Shown here piece after piece: positions 1 through 12,205 of a DNA stretch of 64,000 nt. The translations under genes were made by a program, and so were the position numbers. Source of the DNA: Chitinophaga alhagiae (GTDB taxonomy: Bacteria; Bacteroidota; Bacteroidia; Chitinophagales; Chitinophagaceae); the NCBI RefSeq assembly GCF_003568665.1, contig NZ_QXMH01000001.1, positions 1,674,001 to 1,738,000 on the forward strand, in the 5' to 3' direction. The notes beneath the pieces are model-generated. The model saw only the letters and a list, made by a program, of their open reading frames with translations. It was not told the origin of the DNA and searched no databases. Positions within the stretch are counted from its first letter, which is position 1; every line of letters starts with the position of its first letter.

Positions 1-1
1 C

Positions 2-166
2 CGCGTAGGCATTGAGCAGGGGCTGCAGGCCTTCCAGGTGGCGCAATTGAAAGGCATCAAAAGCAAACTGGTATATTTTCCCGAAGAGAACCACTGGGTG
101 CTGAGCGCGCAAAACGCCATTGCCTGGCAGCGGGAATTTTTTGGCTGGCTGAAAGAAACCTTGTAA
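2..166 (+). CDS. C-terminal end of an S9-family serine peptidase (partial)
   Basis: The window opens inside a plus-strand reading frame that runs 54 codons to TAA at 164-166. The tail contains PEENHWVLSAQNAIAWQREF, which matches the end of prolyl-oligopeptidase (S9) enzymes of the acylaminoacyl-peptidase/DPP type. There the histidine of the ENHW stretch completes the Ser-Asp-His triad. The nucleophile serine and beta-propeller lie outside the window, so subfamily and localisation cannot be judged. The downstream crotonase gene starts 12 bp after the stop, so the two may be co-transcribed. Confidence 0.75.
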   Translation, partial: RVGIEQGLQAFQVAQLKGIKSKLVYFPEENHWVLSAQNAIAWQREFFGWLKETL

Positions 167-178
167 AAATTACCGACC

Positions 179-955
179 ATGTTTACCACGCTTCTCTTTC
201 ACGTGCAAAACAACGTGGCTACCATTACGCTCAACAGGCCCGATGTGTACAATGCTTTTAATGACACGCTCAGTTATGAGCTGCAAGACGCGCTCAAACA
301 GGCGGAGAAAGACGGGTCTGTAAGGGCGGTAGTGCTCACCGGCGCCGGCAAGGCTTTTTGCAGCGGGCAAGACCTTAAGGCGGCGCAGGAAGGCCACCGT
401 AACCTGGGAGACTCGCTCCACAAGCGGTACAACCCCATCATCCGCGCCATCCGCAACATGCCCAAGCCGGTGATCTGCCGGTTGAACGGCGTGGCCGCCG
501 GGGCGGGCTGCTCCCTGGCCCTGGCCTGCGATGTGATAGTGGCCGCGGAAAATGCCACCCTTATTGAGATCTTTATCAACATAGCCCTGGTGCTGGACTC
601 CGGCTCCTCCTATTTTCTGCCCCGCACCATCGGCTACCACCGGGCGTTCGAGCTGGCTACCAAAGCCACCAAACTCACGGCCGCAGACGCCCTGCAGATG
701 GGCCTGGTGAACAAGGTGGTAAAAGCGGAAGAACTGGACGCCGCCGTGGACACCGAAGCCACCTTCTACGCCCAGGCTCCCACCAAAGCCATTGCCCTCA
801 TGAAAAAAATGCTGACCAAGGGCATGACGGAAGACCTGGACACCGTACTGGACTACGAAGCCTGGTGCCAGGAAATTGCCGGCAATACCCAAGACAACCG
901 GGAAGGGGTGCGGGCTTTCCTGGAAAAGCGGAAACCGGCCTTTAGCGGTAAATAA
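179..955 (+). CDS. Enoyl-CoA hydratase/isomerase family protein, PaaG-like
   Basis: A 258-aa single-domain crotonase fold protein. The oxyanion-hole region is visible as KAFCSGQDL (about residues 58-66) and RLNGVAAGAGCSLALACD (101-118). The catalytic position reads LVLDSGSSYFLPR, with Asp140 where PaaG-type 1,2-epoxyphenylacetyl-CoA isomerases carry their aspartate; classical enoyl-CoA hydratases have glutamates there. This favours an isomerase role in phenylacetate or fatty acyl-CoA degradation. No other paa gene is adjacent. A 3-hydroxyacyl-CoA dehydrogenase lies far away at 60.3 kb. ATG at 179 fits the family N-terminus. The crotonase call is secure; the exact reaction is inferred. Confidence 0.85.
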   Translation: MFTTLLFHVQNNVATITLNRPDVYNAFNDTLSYELQDALKQAEKDGSVRAVVLTGAGKAFCSGQDLKAAQEGHRNLGDSLHKRYNPIIRAIRNMPKPVICRLNGVAAGAGCSLALACDVIVAAENATLIEIFINIALVLDSGSSYFLPRTIGYHRAFELATKATKLTAADALQMGLVNKVVKAEELDAAVDTEATFYAQAPTKAIALMKKMLTKGMTEDLDTVLDYEAWCQEIAGNTQDNREGVRAFLEKRKPAFSGK

Positions 956-994
956 AACGCCAACAGACTTCCCTTTTTTTTCGGCATCAATACG

Positions 995-1104
995 GGGGGC
1001 CGTCTCAAAAGTAATTTTTACCTGATCTTATTCGGGTACCTGATGGAGAGATTTTTCGTTTACGTGATTCTCGGGGCCATCAAATTACTTTTGAGACGGC
1101 CCCC
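995..1104. repeat. 110-bp MITE-like element with perfect 23-bp terminal inverted repeats
   Basis: The arm at 995-1017 (begins GGGGGCCGTCTCAAAAGT) is the exact reverse complement of 1082-1104. The 64-bp interior has no credible reading frame. The G-run plus CCGTCTCAAAA tip resembles insertion-sequence ends, so a miniature inverted-repeat element or collapsed IS is plausible. A second feature overlaps it. The interior stretch 1021-1054 recurs as a diverged direct copy at 1103-1134, just across the right arm; both contain GGTACCTG. No clean target-site duplication is visible. It lies downstream of the crotonase gene and could also fold as a strong RNA hairpin. Confidence 0.6.
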
Positions 1105-1332
1105 TGATTTATTCAGGTACCTGGCGGAGACTTTGGTCAGCCCCGTATTGATTACAAAACCGCAAGACACCTGCAGCGGTCAACATCCACCCGTAATACA
1201 AACTTGTTTGGATCAATGGAATTTTCCGGGCAGGCCGGGGAAGCGATGTACATCCAGGCCGTATCCTGCATTTTCCGCCTGTCCCGGCCGCGCTGCCTTT
1301 GGCCGCTGGCCCATATTTTCATTATTCTCAGG

Positions 1333-1427
1333 TCTATATGAGGTTATCCTGGGGTTATCTTAGGGTTATTTATATAAAATTACCTAGGAAAACCCTAAGA
1401 TAACCCTAGGATGACCCTATAAATATA
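1333..1427. repeat. Imperfect palindrome built on TTATCTTAGGGTT / AACCCTAAGATAA arms
   Basis: The arm at 1333-1367 pairs with 1391-1427 with a few mismatches; the inner part TTATCTTAGGGTT / AACCCTAAGATAA is perfect. Each arm itself contains a repeated GGTTATC / GATAACC module, and CCTAGG occurs twice (1383-1388 and 1405-1410). The element is non-coding and sits between the MITE-like repeat and the terminator of the minus-strand membrane protein gene. It may be another miniature mobile element or a folded RNA. The rest of the 956-1496 gap shows nothing convincing; an apparent ORF at 1043-1363 runs through these repeats and is rejected. Confidence 0.55.
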
Positions 1428-1440
1428 GATCGGTGACCGC

Positions 1441-1474
1441 AACAAAAAAGGCCGACCGTTTTCCGGTCAGCCTT
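1441..1474 (-). terminator. Intrinsic terminator of the beta-barrel gene
   Basis: The stem pairs 1448-1458 with 1464-1474 (one mismatch, 5-nt loop TTTTC). On the minus strand it is followed by TTTTTTGTT. It lies 22 bp past the stop of the minus-strand gene ending at 1497. Confidence 0.75.
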
Positions 1475-1496
1475 GTATTTGTGTATGTGTATCTTG

Positions 1497-2207
1497 TTAC
1501 AGTCCGCTCAGCGCAATGCCCAGGGAATAGGGCCTGATGTCTGATGCGGCGCCTGTATTGTCTTTAAACAGGGGGTTCAGGTTCACCGTGCCAAACACGG
1601 AGAAATTGCCGTACCCTATGCGCGCGGTGCCTGCAAAACGCCAGGGGTTGAAGAAACGTTTGTTTTGTTCCTTGATGATATTCTTTTCACCGCCCAGGGT
1701 GTTTTTACCCTTGGTATGAGCATTGACCAGCATGCCCACCTTTGCGCCAATAGAGGCCTTGAAACCTTTGTTGGCATTGTCTGCCACCTGCCGGTACCTG
1801 AATTCCAGGGGGATTTCCAGGTAGTTGGTGGATACCTTGTACTTTTTATAAGTGTCTGAAGAAACAAACCTCACCTCGTTAGAAGAGGTGTTGTTCATGG
1901 GTATTACCTGTTTGTTCAGGAAAATATTGCTGGAGCTGAAACCCAGGCCGGCCGCTACGCTGAAGTTCGATTTTGAAATGGGAATGTCATACATCAGGGC
2001 TACATGAAAGCCGCGGGATAGTCCTTTTGTTTTAACACTGTCCGGAGCGGAGGCCCACCCGTCGTAAGAAAAACCGATCACCAGGAAGTCCCTGGAGAAA
2101 GAGGCCTTCTCCCGGGCCTTGCCAATGGCCGCGCCCGCCATGTTATCCTGTGCAAAAACACCCGCCGATACCGCGATAAAACCCAGTGTAAAAAGTAATT
2201 TTTTCAT
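1497..2207 (-). CDS. Outer-membrane beta-barrel protein (porin-like, PorT type)
   Basis: A 236-aa protein with a clear signal peptide (MKKLLFTLGFIAVSAGVFAQ, then DN). The mature part alternates short hydrophobic strands with polar turns (RDFLVIGFSYDGW, FHVALMYDIPIS, LEIPLEFRYRQV, RFAGTARIGYGNFSVFGTVNL) and ends in a strand, SLGIALSGL. This is the usual look of small Bacteroidota outer-membrane barrels (OMP_b-brl). No enzyme motif is present. The gene stands alone, with a good promoter just upstream (2243-2271) and a terminator just downstream. Ligand or partner cannot be inferred. Confidence 0.75.
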   Translation of the reverse strand: MKKLLFTLGFIAVSAGVFAQDNMAGAAIGKAREKASFSRDFLVIGFSYDGWASAPDSVKTKGLSRGFHVALMYDIPISKSNFSVAAGLGFSSSNIFLNKQVIPMNNTSSNEVRFVSSDTYKKYKVSTNYLEIPLEFRYRQVADNANKGFKASIGAKVGMLVNAHTKGKNTLGGEKNIIKEQNKRFFNPWRFAGTARIGYGNFSVFGTVNLNPLFKDNTGAASDIRPYSLGIALSGL

Positions 2208-2242
2208 AATATGTTTAAATGCTTGGCAAAAAGAATATCAGG

Positions 2243-2271
2243 CAAATTTAATGGAATGCAAATAAATCAAA
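2243..2271 (-). promoter_or_regulatory. Bacteroidota-type promoter (TTTG - 17 bp - TAAATTTG)
   Basis: Read on the minus strand, a -33 TTTG (2268-2271) is followed after 17 bp by a -7 box TAAATTTG (2243-2250). This matches the primary-sigma consensus TTG/TAnnTTTG of Bacteroidota. It sits 36 bp before the ATG at 2207. It is the best-spaced promoter I can see in the window. Confidence 0.6.
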
Positions 2272-2456
2272 GGGTTAAAATATTGCAAAAATAATACATG
2301 GTAATTAACGAGGCCGTTTTACCGGATTTTAAGTAAATTGTATGATCGGTAAATACCCAGACCAAAATCAATCCCGTTGTACGGAACGCAGCACCCTCCC
2401 GTCCCCTTTACCCCAGTGAAAGCCTTACGTATGGCGTGATTGACAACTATTGTTGC

Positions 2457-5413
<2,957 letters not shown>

Positions 5414-5417
<4 letters not shown>

Positions 5418-7084
5418 GCGGCCGGCAATTCAAACCAGAAGCGGCTGCCCTTGCCCGGCGCGCTGCTGACCCCTATAGTACCGCCCTGCGCTTCAATGAA
5501 CTCCCGCGCAATGGCCAGCCCCAACCCGCTGCCCTTGCTATTCTCAGCGCCCGGCACCTGGAAGAAACGTTCAAATATCTTGCCGCGGAAAGCAGGGTCT
5601 ATGCCGGGGCCCGCATCCTGCACGCTGAACAACAGTGTATTCGTTGCCGTTACTTCCACCGCCAGTTCTACCGCCGCGCCGGCCGGAGAATACCGGATGG
5701 CATTGGTGAGCAGGTTCACCAGTACCCAGGCGCTTTTCTCCGCATCCGCGGCGGCCCTGGGCAGGCTATCCGGCACACGGGCCTGGATGGCCAAATTACG
5801 GCCGGCGGCTTCCTTGCTGACCGTGCCAAGGGCGTACTGCACAATGTCTGCCGGTTCCACGGCCTGTATCTGCAATTGTATGTTACCGCTCTGCTCCCGG
5901 GAAAAATCCAGCAGCTCGCTCACCATGCGTATCATACGCCGGTTATCCTGCCGGAGGCTGTCTACCAGCTCCTGCTGTTCAGGGCTCAGCGGGCCGGAAC
6001 GCTCATCGTCCAGCAGTGTGAGGCTGAGGTCTGTGGCGGCCAGCGGTGTTTTCAGCTCATGAGAAATGGTGGCTATGAACTGGGTTTTGGCGAGGTCAAT
6101 TTCCCGGTAAGTAGTGATATTTTTGAGGATGATGATGTACCCTATTTTTTCCTGTTCGTAATGAATGTCTGCCGTTTCTTTCGTAAAAAAGCTCTCCCGG
6201 CCGTTCACCACGATCTTTATATGCCCGTTGTCTGTTTTGCCGAGCAGGTATTGCATCAGGTCGTTCCGCTGCGCAATTTCCCCGGCGGGCCGGCCGGCCA
6301 CTTCCGCAGCCTGCATATTCAGCAACTGCAGCGCCTGCCCATTGGCAAAAAGTACGTTCCCCTTGTTGTCTATACCAATGGTGGCATCTTTCAGGCTGCC
6401 AATTACGGCTTCCGCCCGTTTCTTTTCAAACAGGATGCGGGCCAGGTTGCTGTGCTCGTATGCATGCAGCTGCTGCGCCATGGTGTTGAAAGCCTCCGCC
6501 AGTTCGCCAAATTCATCTCCTGACCGGAAGTATAGCCGCTGCTCATAGCGGCGCCGGGCTATGCCCTTGATACCCTCCGTCAGCTCACGGATGGGGTTGG
6601 CAATATAACCGGGGAAGTTGTACACAAAAGAAATACCCAGCAGGAAACAAATGCCGCTGATAATGGCAATGTACAACAAAGCCTTGTCTGCCGTGGCCTT
6701 GGTGCGCTCGTTCTTCATCACGATGGCTTTCATGTTCAGCTCCATGATGGTGTAAAGGTCTTGCCGGAGGGCAGGCAGGTCTGGCTTCTCCTGGAAATGG
6801 CGGCGCAGCTGCGCGGTAGCGGCCGCTTCTCCCGCCTCCGTTACGTTCCGCTCCTGCAAGGCCTGGTTCTTCACAAAGCTCAGGCTGTCTACCGGCCTGG
6901 CCTCCAGGGCCATCAGCATGTTTTTGGCGTACTCTACAGACTCGTAGTTGTCCTGCAAAATGGCGCCTGCCTCACGGTTCACCCGGCCAATGTAATAGTA
7001 GCCCAGTATGCTCACCAGCAGCAGCATACAGAAAAGGAACAACACGCCCAATGTGATCTTCGTTTTGAGCTTGAGCCTGGTCAT
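5414..7084 (-). CDS. Membrane histidine kinase (HAMP, PAS, HisKA, HATPase), kinase half of the split Kdp sensor
   Basis: A 556-aa protein: TM1 (about 10-30), short extracytoplasmic loop, TM2 (about 135-155), HAMP (IANPIRELTEGIKGI), PAS, HisKA with ISHELKTPLAATDLS, HATPase with DAGPGIDP and GSGLGLAI. Its ATG overlaps the stop of the KdpD sensor gene by 4 bp (7081-7084), so translational coupling is likely. In canonical KdpD the Usp/KdpD sensor and kinase are one chain; here they are separate proteins, as often seen in Bacteroidota. I infer that it phosphorylates the sigma-54-type regulator at 14564-15907. The 3' end overlaps the convergent hybrid kinase gene. Confidence 0.88.
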
Positions 7085-8187
7085 GACAGTATTACAAGAT
7101 CGATTTCGTGAGAGGATAAAGTTTTCAACAGTTGCGAAAAGATATTTGTTCGCAAGATAATGCCGAACAGGCTGATATGCGGTTTCCCGATGCAGACGGT
7201 GGTAATATCCTTTTCCTGCGCTGTTTGCAGAATGGCCGCCGGCACATCTGAAGCCTGCACGCGCAATACTTCCGCGCCCAGCTCCGTGGCCATTTTCAGG
7301 TTATTGATCAGGTGGCGCTGCTGGGCCAGGGGGATGCGCGCCGCGCTTTCCCGCGGTGTCTGCACATAGAGCACATACCATTCCCCGTAGTAGTAGGCGG
7401 CCAGCCGCGCCGTTTTCCGGATTACCTTCTTGGCCGCGGCATCGTTGCTGGACACGCAGGCCAGAAAACGCTCGTGCCGCATCTGGCGGTTGCGCGGCAC
7501 CGCCGTTTCTACTTTCCGCTCTACCTGCGAAGCCACTTCTTTCAACGCCAGCTCCCGCAGCTGCAGTATCTTTTCCGGGGTAAAAAAGTGCTGCAGGGCC
7601 GTTCCCACCTTGCTCCGATCATAGATCTTGCCTTCCTTGAGCCGGGTGATCAGCTCGTCCGCGGTAAGGTCTATGTTCACCACTTCGTCCGCCAGCTGCA
7701 GCATGCTGTCAGGTACCCGCTCCTGCACCTCCACGCCCGTAATAGCCTTCACCTGCTGGTTGATGCTTTCCATGTGCTGGATGTTGACGGCCGAAATTAC
7801 GCCGATGCCGGCACGCAGCAGGTCTACCACGTCCTGCCAGCGCTTTTCGTTCCTGGAGCCGGGTATATTGGTGTGGGCCAGCTCGTCTACGATCACCCAT
7901 TGCGGCGCCAGCAGCAAAATGGCGTTGAGGTCCATGTCCTCCAGCATCTTGCCTTTGTAAAATACCTGGCGCCGGGGTACTATGGGGAGGCCGTTCAGCA
8001 GGGCGGCCGTTTCTTTCCGGCCATGGGTCTCAATGTACCCTACCTGTACCTGCACCCCCTGGCCCATAAGGGCATGCGCTTCCTGCAGCATACGGTAGCT
8101 CTTGCCCACACCGGCGCTCATACCAATGTATATTTTGAAAGCGCCGCGGCCGGCCCGGTTGTCTGGATGTAAAAATTCCTGCATCAT
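7081..8187 (-). CDS. kdpD: KdpD N-terminal sensor protein (KdpD domain plus Usp domain, no kinase)
   Basis: About 368 aa from ATG 8187 (or 8184); the longer frame to 8223 adds an unlikely WWW-containing leader. KdpD N-terminal hallmarks are present: IYIGMSAGVGKSYRMLQEAH (Walker A GVGKS), GYIETHGRKET, and WVIVDELAHTNIPGSRNEKRW. A universal-stress-protein region follows with ERFLACVSSN and a C-terminal DLVILS. The family senses potassium limitation and turgor and controls kdpFABC. Membrane segments and transmitter domain are absent and are supplied by the overlapping gene 5414-7084. The fusion in proteobacteria and split in Bacteroidota is known; functional pairing here is inferred from the 4-bp overlap. 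Confidence 0.9.
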   Translation of the reverse strand: MMQEFLHPDNRAGRGAFKIYIGMSAGVGKSYRMLQEAHALMGQGVQVQVGYIETHGRKETAALLNGLPIVPRRQVFYKGKMLEDMDLNAILLLAPQWVIVDELAHTNIPGSRNEKRWQDVVDLLRAGIGVISAVNIQHMESINQQVKAITGVEVQERVPDSMLQLADEVVNIDLTADELITRLKEGKIYDRSKVGTALQHFFTPEKILQLRELALKEVASQVERKVETAVPRNRQMRHERFLACVSSNDAAAKKVIRKTARLAAYYYGEWYVLYVQTPRESAARIPLAQQRHLINNLKMATELGAEVLRVQASDVPAAILQTAQEKDITTVCIGKPHISLFGIILRTNIFSQLLKTLSSHEIDLVILS

Positions 8188-8273
8188 GTGTTGCGGGATC
8201 CACCACCACGGGGGCCTGCCCACGGTTTGATAAAACCCAGGCCGGCCCCGCGTGAAAATGGTTTGCTATGGAT

Positions 8274-9347
8274 TTAAAATGAAACTGCCAGTGATGTAGT
8301 TAGTGCCACGTTGCTGTTCTTCACTGCTCCGTTCTTTATAAAAATATCGTCCTTGCTGCTGTATAGCTTCCCTTCCACCCTGAAGAGCACGTTGCTGACG
8401 GGCGCCACGTCAAAGTTCAGGGAATAGCCGCCGGTTTTAAAGCCATTGGGCGTACCGGTAGCTATGATCACGCCATTCTCATCGTTATAATATTCATACC
8501 GCGCCGCCAGTGCAATGTTGCCTGAAAAAGCATACCGGGCTATGGCAATGGGGCTGAACCAGGAGTTCATGTCACTGCTGCCTTTTGCTTTTTGCTCCAG
8601 GCCATAGTCGCAGCCGGCTATGAGGCTAAAACGGTCCGTGATGTTAAAGATACCATATACGTCGTTGAAGTAGCGCATTTGCCGTACGGAGTCCGCCTTG
8701 TCGTTGCCAATAAAAGTGCTCCAGTTAAGCGTTGCTTTACTGCCCGGTTTGAATACCACCTGGGTGCCGAAGCCCGGCGTCTGGTTGCCGTCTACCCGCC
8801 TGATGCGCTGCCAGCCGTTGAGATACATGGCCGCTACCGTCCATTTTTTATTAGACCAGGTTATTTTGGCCCCCGCTTCATAATAGGGCGTGTTTTCTGC
8901 CATGAGGCTGCGGGTGAGGGTAAAACAGTCTTTGGAAACAGCGCTTTCAAACCCGATGTGGGAAGGCATAATGCCCGCATCTATCCACAGGTTTTTGCCT
9001 ATGCGCACGCCCACGTTGGCTTCATACACATGCCGCAGCAGCTCCGGCTCCGCGGCCAGGTTGTATTGGGCGTAGGTACCGGCCATAATGGCCAGGTTGG
9101 CGCGTACACGGTCTGCTGTGTAGCTGCCTTTGAGGTAGGCATGGTTGACGTTCAGCTCATTGTGCCGAGCATGGTTATAGAGAAATGGCGGGCGGGTATG
9201 GTTGGCCGGCTCGTTGAGATCAAAGCCGTAGTAGGCCTCCACATAACCGGACAGGGTGATCTTCGGTGTTTCTTTGGCCGGTCCTTCCTGGGCCATGGCC
9301 TGCATGGTCAGGGCAATGGTAGCTGCCGTTAAAAATATTCCTTTCAT
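8274..9347 (-). CDS. Kdp-associated outer-membrane beta-barrel porin
   Basis: A 357-aa protein with signal peptide MKGIFLTAATIALTMQAMAQ. The mature chain has repeated amphipathic strands (ITLSGYVEAYYGFDL, WTVAAMYLNGWQRI, ATLNWSTFIGND, NIALAARYEYYND) and ends with aromatic Phe (LTTSLAVSF), as barrels inserted by Bam do. It matches the porin-like outer-membrane proteins commonly found inside kdp operons of Bacteroidota. It lies between kdpC and the sensor gene, so it may admit K+ or other ions to the periplasm when potassium is scarce. That role is inferred from position only. Confidence 0.8.
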   Translation of the reverse strand: MKGIFLTAATIALTMQAMAQEGPAKETPKITLSGYVEAYYGFDLNEPANHTRPPFLYNHARHNELNVNHAYLKGSYTADRVRANLAIMAGTYAQYNLAAEPELLRHVYEANVGVRIGKNLWIDAGIMPSHIGFESAVSKDCFTLTRSLMAENTPYYEAGAKITWSNKKWTVAAMYLNGWQRIRRVDGNQTPGFGTQVVFKPGSKATLNWSTFIGNDKADSVRQMRYFNDVYGIFNITDRFSLIAGCDYGLEQKAKGSSDMNSWFSPIAIARYAFSGNIALAARYEYYNDENGVIIATGTPNGFKTGGYSLNFDVAPVSNVLFRVEGKLYSSKDDIFIKNGAVKNSNVALTTSLAVSF

Positions 9348-9551
9348 ATGAGTTGTTTGTTACTGTTTCATGCGGCCGGCCAGTGTGTAATTGCCTGTAC
9401 GGGCGCAATGGTTTATTGTATGTTTCCTTGCTTATGCACAGTTATAGCGCCTGTTGCCATTGTGTACCGCGCACGCCGGCCGCAGCAAGCTGCGGGCCGG
9501 GGTAGCGGGTACAGGGTTTTCACAGGATGCATATAGGGAGGCTGAGTATCT
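9348..9551 (-). other. 204-bp spacer inside the kdp operon with a GC-rich hairpin
   Basis: This is the only long gap in the operon. A hairpin at 9476-9500 pairs CCGGCCGCAG with CTGCGGGCCGG (one bulge, loop CAAG), with no T-run on the minus strand. It could be an mRNA stability or partial-termination element that sets porin and sensor genes at a different level from kdpFABC. No reading frame is convincing here. Confidence 0.4.
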
Positions 9552-10115
9552 TTATTTCATCTCGTCCAACGCCAGGTTCAGCTGCAGCACGTTGACTGTG
9601 GCCGGCCCCAGCAGCCCCAACAGGGGGCCTTTAGTGTGCTGGTCTACCAGTGCTGTCAGCATGGAGGCCGGCAAGCCGCGCAGCATTGCAATGCGGGGCG
9701 CCTGAATTTTTGCGGCGGCGGGGGAAAGGTGAGGGTCCAGCCCGCTGCCGGAAGCCGTTACCAGTTCAGCCGGGATGTTTGCTTTCTGCACACCGGGGTT
9801 GTGTGCCAGGAAGGTGTCTATCCTTTCCTGCACCGTTTGCAGGTAATCAGGGTTGGAAGGCCCTTTATTGGAGCCGCCGGAGCCGGCCCCGTTGTAGTCC
9901 ACCGCGGAAGGGCGGCCCTGGAAATACCTGTTGTCAGAAAACTTCTGCCCGATGTTGGCATAGCCCACTACGGAATCTCCCCGCTTTACGGTAACCCCGT
10001 TGCCACCGCCCGGCGCTACTTTGGCCAGGCCCGCAATCAGCAAGGGGTATAAACCGGCGGTGATCAGCACCAGCACCAGCGTAAGCCGGAGAGCGGGAAA
10101 AAAATACTGTTTCAT
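9552..10115 (-). CDS. kdpC: Potassium-transporting ATPase KdpC subunit
   Basis: A 187-aa protein with one N-terminal membrane helix (LRLTLVLVLITAGLYPLLIAG). KdpC signatures follow: GQKFSDNRYFQGRPSAVDYNG, SGGSNKGPSNPDYL, VTASGSGLDPHLSPAAA and the C-terminal VNVLQLNLALDEM. KdpC is the periplasm-facing subunit that stabilises the KdpFABC complex and raises its K+ affinity. The gene lies 20 bp downstream of kdpB. Length and motifs are normal. Confidence 0.95.
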   Translation of the reverse strand: MKQYFFPALRLTLVLVLITAGLYPLLIAGLAKVAPGGGNGVTVKRGDSVVGYANIGQKFSDNRYFQGRPSAVDYNGAGSGGSNKGPSNPDYLQTVQERIDTFLAHNPGVQKANIPAELVTASGSGLDPHLSPAAAKIQAPRIAMLRGLPASMLTALVDQHTKGPLLGLLGPATVNVLQLNLALDEMK

Positions 10116-10135
10116 CTCTTCTGTTTTTGATGCAT

Positions 10136-12187
10136 TTAAAAGAATAAAGCCACCAGCATGTCTATCAGTTTGATGCCGATGAAGGGTACAATAACACCGC
10201 CCAGCCCGTACACCAGCAGGTTCCGGCGCAGCAGCGCGCCGGCGCCAATAGGCCGGTAAGCCACGCCCCGCAATGCCAGCGGTATCAGCAGGGGAATAAT
10301 TACCGCGTTGAAAATAACAGCGCTGAGAATAGCGGTTTCAGGGCTGTGCAGCTGCATGATGTTGATACCCTGCAGCGCCGGGATGGAGGCCACAAACAGC
10401 GCGGGCACAATGGCAAAATACTTGGCCACATCGTTGGCAATGGAAAAAGTGGTGAGCGTACCGCGCGTCATCAGCAATTGTTTGCCGATCTCAACGATCT
10501 CTATCAGTTTGGTAGGGTCGTTATCCAGGTCAACCATATTGCCTGCTTCCTTGGCGGCCTGGGTACCGCTGTTCATGGCCACGCCTACGTCTGCCTGGGC
10601 CAGGGCGGGCGCATCGTTGGTGCCGTCTCCCATCATGGCCACCAGGCGGCCGTTCTGCTGCTCCTGGCGGATATAGCTCATTTTATCTTCCGGCTTTGCT
10701 TCCGCAATGAAATCGTCTACCCCCGCTTTGGCGGCAATGTATTTAGCGGTGAAGGGATTGTCTCCCGTTACCATCACGGTTTTGACGCCCATTTTGCGGA
10801 GGCGCTCAAAACGCTCCTGTATGCCGGGTTTGATAATGTCCTGCAGCTCAATAACACCGGTTACACGCCCGTTTACGGCTACTACCAGCGGGGTGCCGCC
10901 GTTACCGGATATTTCTTTTACGGTAGCCAGGGTTTCTGCGGGGAAGCCGTTTCCCGCCTGCGCGGTCAGGCTGTGGATGGCATCGTACGCGCCCTTGCGG
11001 ATGCGCGTGCCGTCTGGCAGGTCTATGCCGCTGCTGCGGGTCTCCGCCGTGAATTTTACCAGATGCGCGCCGGTAACGGAAAGGCCCGCGGCCACCTCGC
11101 CGCCCGCCAGTTCTACAATAGACCTGCCTTCCGGCGTATCATCCGCCAGGGAGCTTAATACGCAATGGTGTATAAATTCTTTTGCATCGTAACCGTTGGC
11201 GGCATAAAAATTTGTGGCCTTGCGGTTGCCGATGGTGATGGTGCCTGTTTTGTCCAGCAGCAGCACATCCACGTCTCCGGCGGTTTCTACCGCTTTGCCT
11301 GATTTTGTGATCACGTTGGCGCGCAGCGCCCTGTCCATGCCCGCAATACCGATGGCAGACAGCAGCCCGCCAATGGTGGTAGGTATCAGGCATACAAACA
11401 GGGAAATGAACGCCGCAATGGTGATGGGCGTTTGCGCATAGTCCGCAAAAGGCTTGAGGGTAACGCATACTATGATGAACACCAGGGTAAAGCTGGCCAG
11501 CAAAATGGTGAGCGCTATTTCATTGGGCGTTTTCTGGCGGGTAGCGCCTTCTACCAATGCTATCATCTTGTCCAGGAAAGACTCGCCCGGCTCCGTGGTA
11601 ACACGCACCACAATACGGTCGCTAAGTACTTTAGTGCCGCCCACCACGCTGCTTTTATCTCCGCCTGCCTCCCGTATGACGGGCGCGCTTTCTCCGGTAA
11701 TGGCAGATTCGTCTATGCTGGCCAATCCTTTTACGATCTCGCCGTCTGCCGGTATCACATCGCCGGTTTCACAGAGGAACAGGTCTCCTTTCTTCAGCCG
11801 GGAAGAAGGCACCACTTTCACTTCGTCCGTAAATATCTCGCCCACGGCCAGTATCTTCTTTGCTGGCGTTTCTTCACGGGTTTTACGGAGGCTTTCCGCC
11901 TGCGCCTTGCCGCGGGCTTCGGCAATGGCTTCAGCAAAGTTGCCGAACAGCACCGTGAGCAGCAGTATAATAAAAATGGCGAGGTTATAGCTGAAGCTGC
12001 CCTGTCCGGTGCTGCCGGTGAAAAGAGTGATCAATGTTACCACCAGCATTACCAGCGTACCCATCTCTACCGTGAACATCACCGGGTTTTTGACCAGCAG
12101 GCGGGGATCTAGCTTTATGAACGACTGCCGGAGGCTTTCCCTTACCAGCGCTGCCGGGAACAGGGTATTGTTATTCGATTTTTTCAT
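10136..12187 (-). CDS. kdpB: Potassium-transporting P-type ATPase KdpB subunit
   Basis: A 683-aa P-type ATPase. The phosphorylated aspartate is Asp312 in [13 protein letters not shown]. The actuator motif is TGES (164-167). The nucleotide-binding and P-domain motifs [13 protein letters not shown] and [18 protein letters not shown] are intact. Helices flank these at about 35-85, 225-280 and 570-680. KdpB hydrolyses ATP and works with the channel-like KdpA. The gene is 18 bp from kdpA. Nothing is truncated or unusual. Confidence 0.97.
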   Translation of the reverse strand: MKKSNNNTLFPAALVRESLRQSFIKLDPRLLVKNPVMFTVEMGTLVMLVVTLITLFTGSTGQGSFSYNLAIFIILLLTVLFGNFAEAIAEARGKAQAESLRKTREETPAKKILAVGEIFTDEVKVVPSSRLKKGDLFLCETGDVIPADGEIVKGLASIDESAITGESAPVIREAGGDKSSVVGGTKVLSDRIVVRVTTEPGESFLDKMIALVEGATRQKTPNEIALTILLASFTLVFIIVCVTLKPFADYAQTPITIAAFISLFVCLIPTTIGGLLSAIGIAGMDRALRANVITKSGKAVETAGDVDVLLLDKTGTITIGNRKATNFYAANGYDAKEFIHHCVLSSLADDTPEGRSIVELAGGEVAAGLSVTGAHLVKFTAETRSSGIDLPDGTRIRKGAYDAIHSLTAQAGNGFPAETLATVKEISGNGGTPLVVAVNGRVTGVIELQDIIKPGIQERFERLRKMGVKTVMVTGDNPFTAKYIAAKAGVDDFIAEAKPEDKMSYIRQEQQNGRLVAMMGDGTNDAPALAQADVGVAMNSGTQAAKEAGNMVDLDNDPTKLIEIVEIGKQLLMTRGTLTTFSIANDVAKYFAIVPALFVASIPALQGINIMQLHSPETAILSAVIFNAVIIPLLIPLALRGVAYRPIGAGALLRRNLLVYGLGGVIVPFIGIKLIDMLVALFF

Positions 12188-12205
12188 CCGTTGAGGTTTT
12201 TGTCT

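Noticed and set aside
1043-1363. 106-codon frame in the intergenic region after the crotonase
   Set aside because: It runs through the inverted-repeat arm and the second palindrome and has no coding character.
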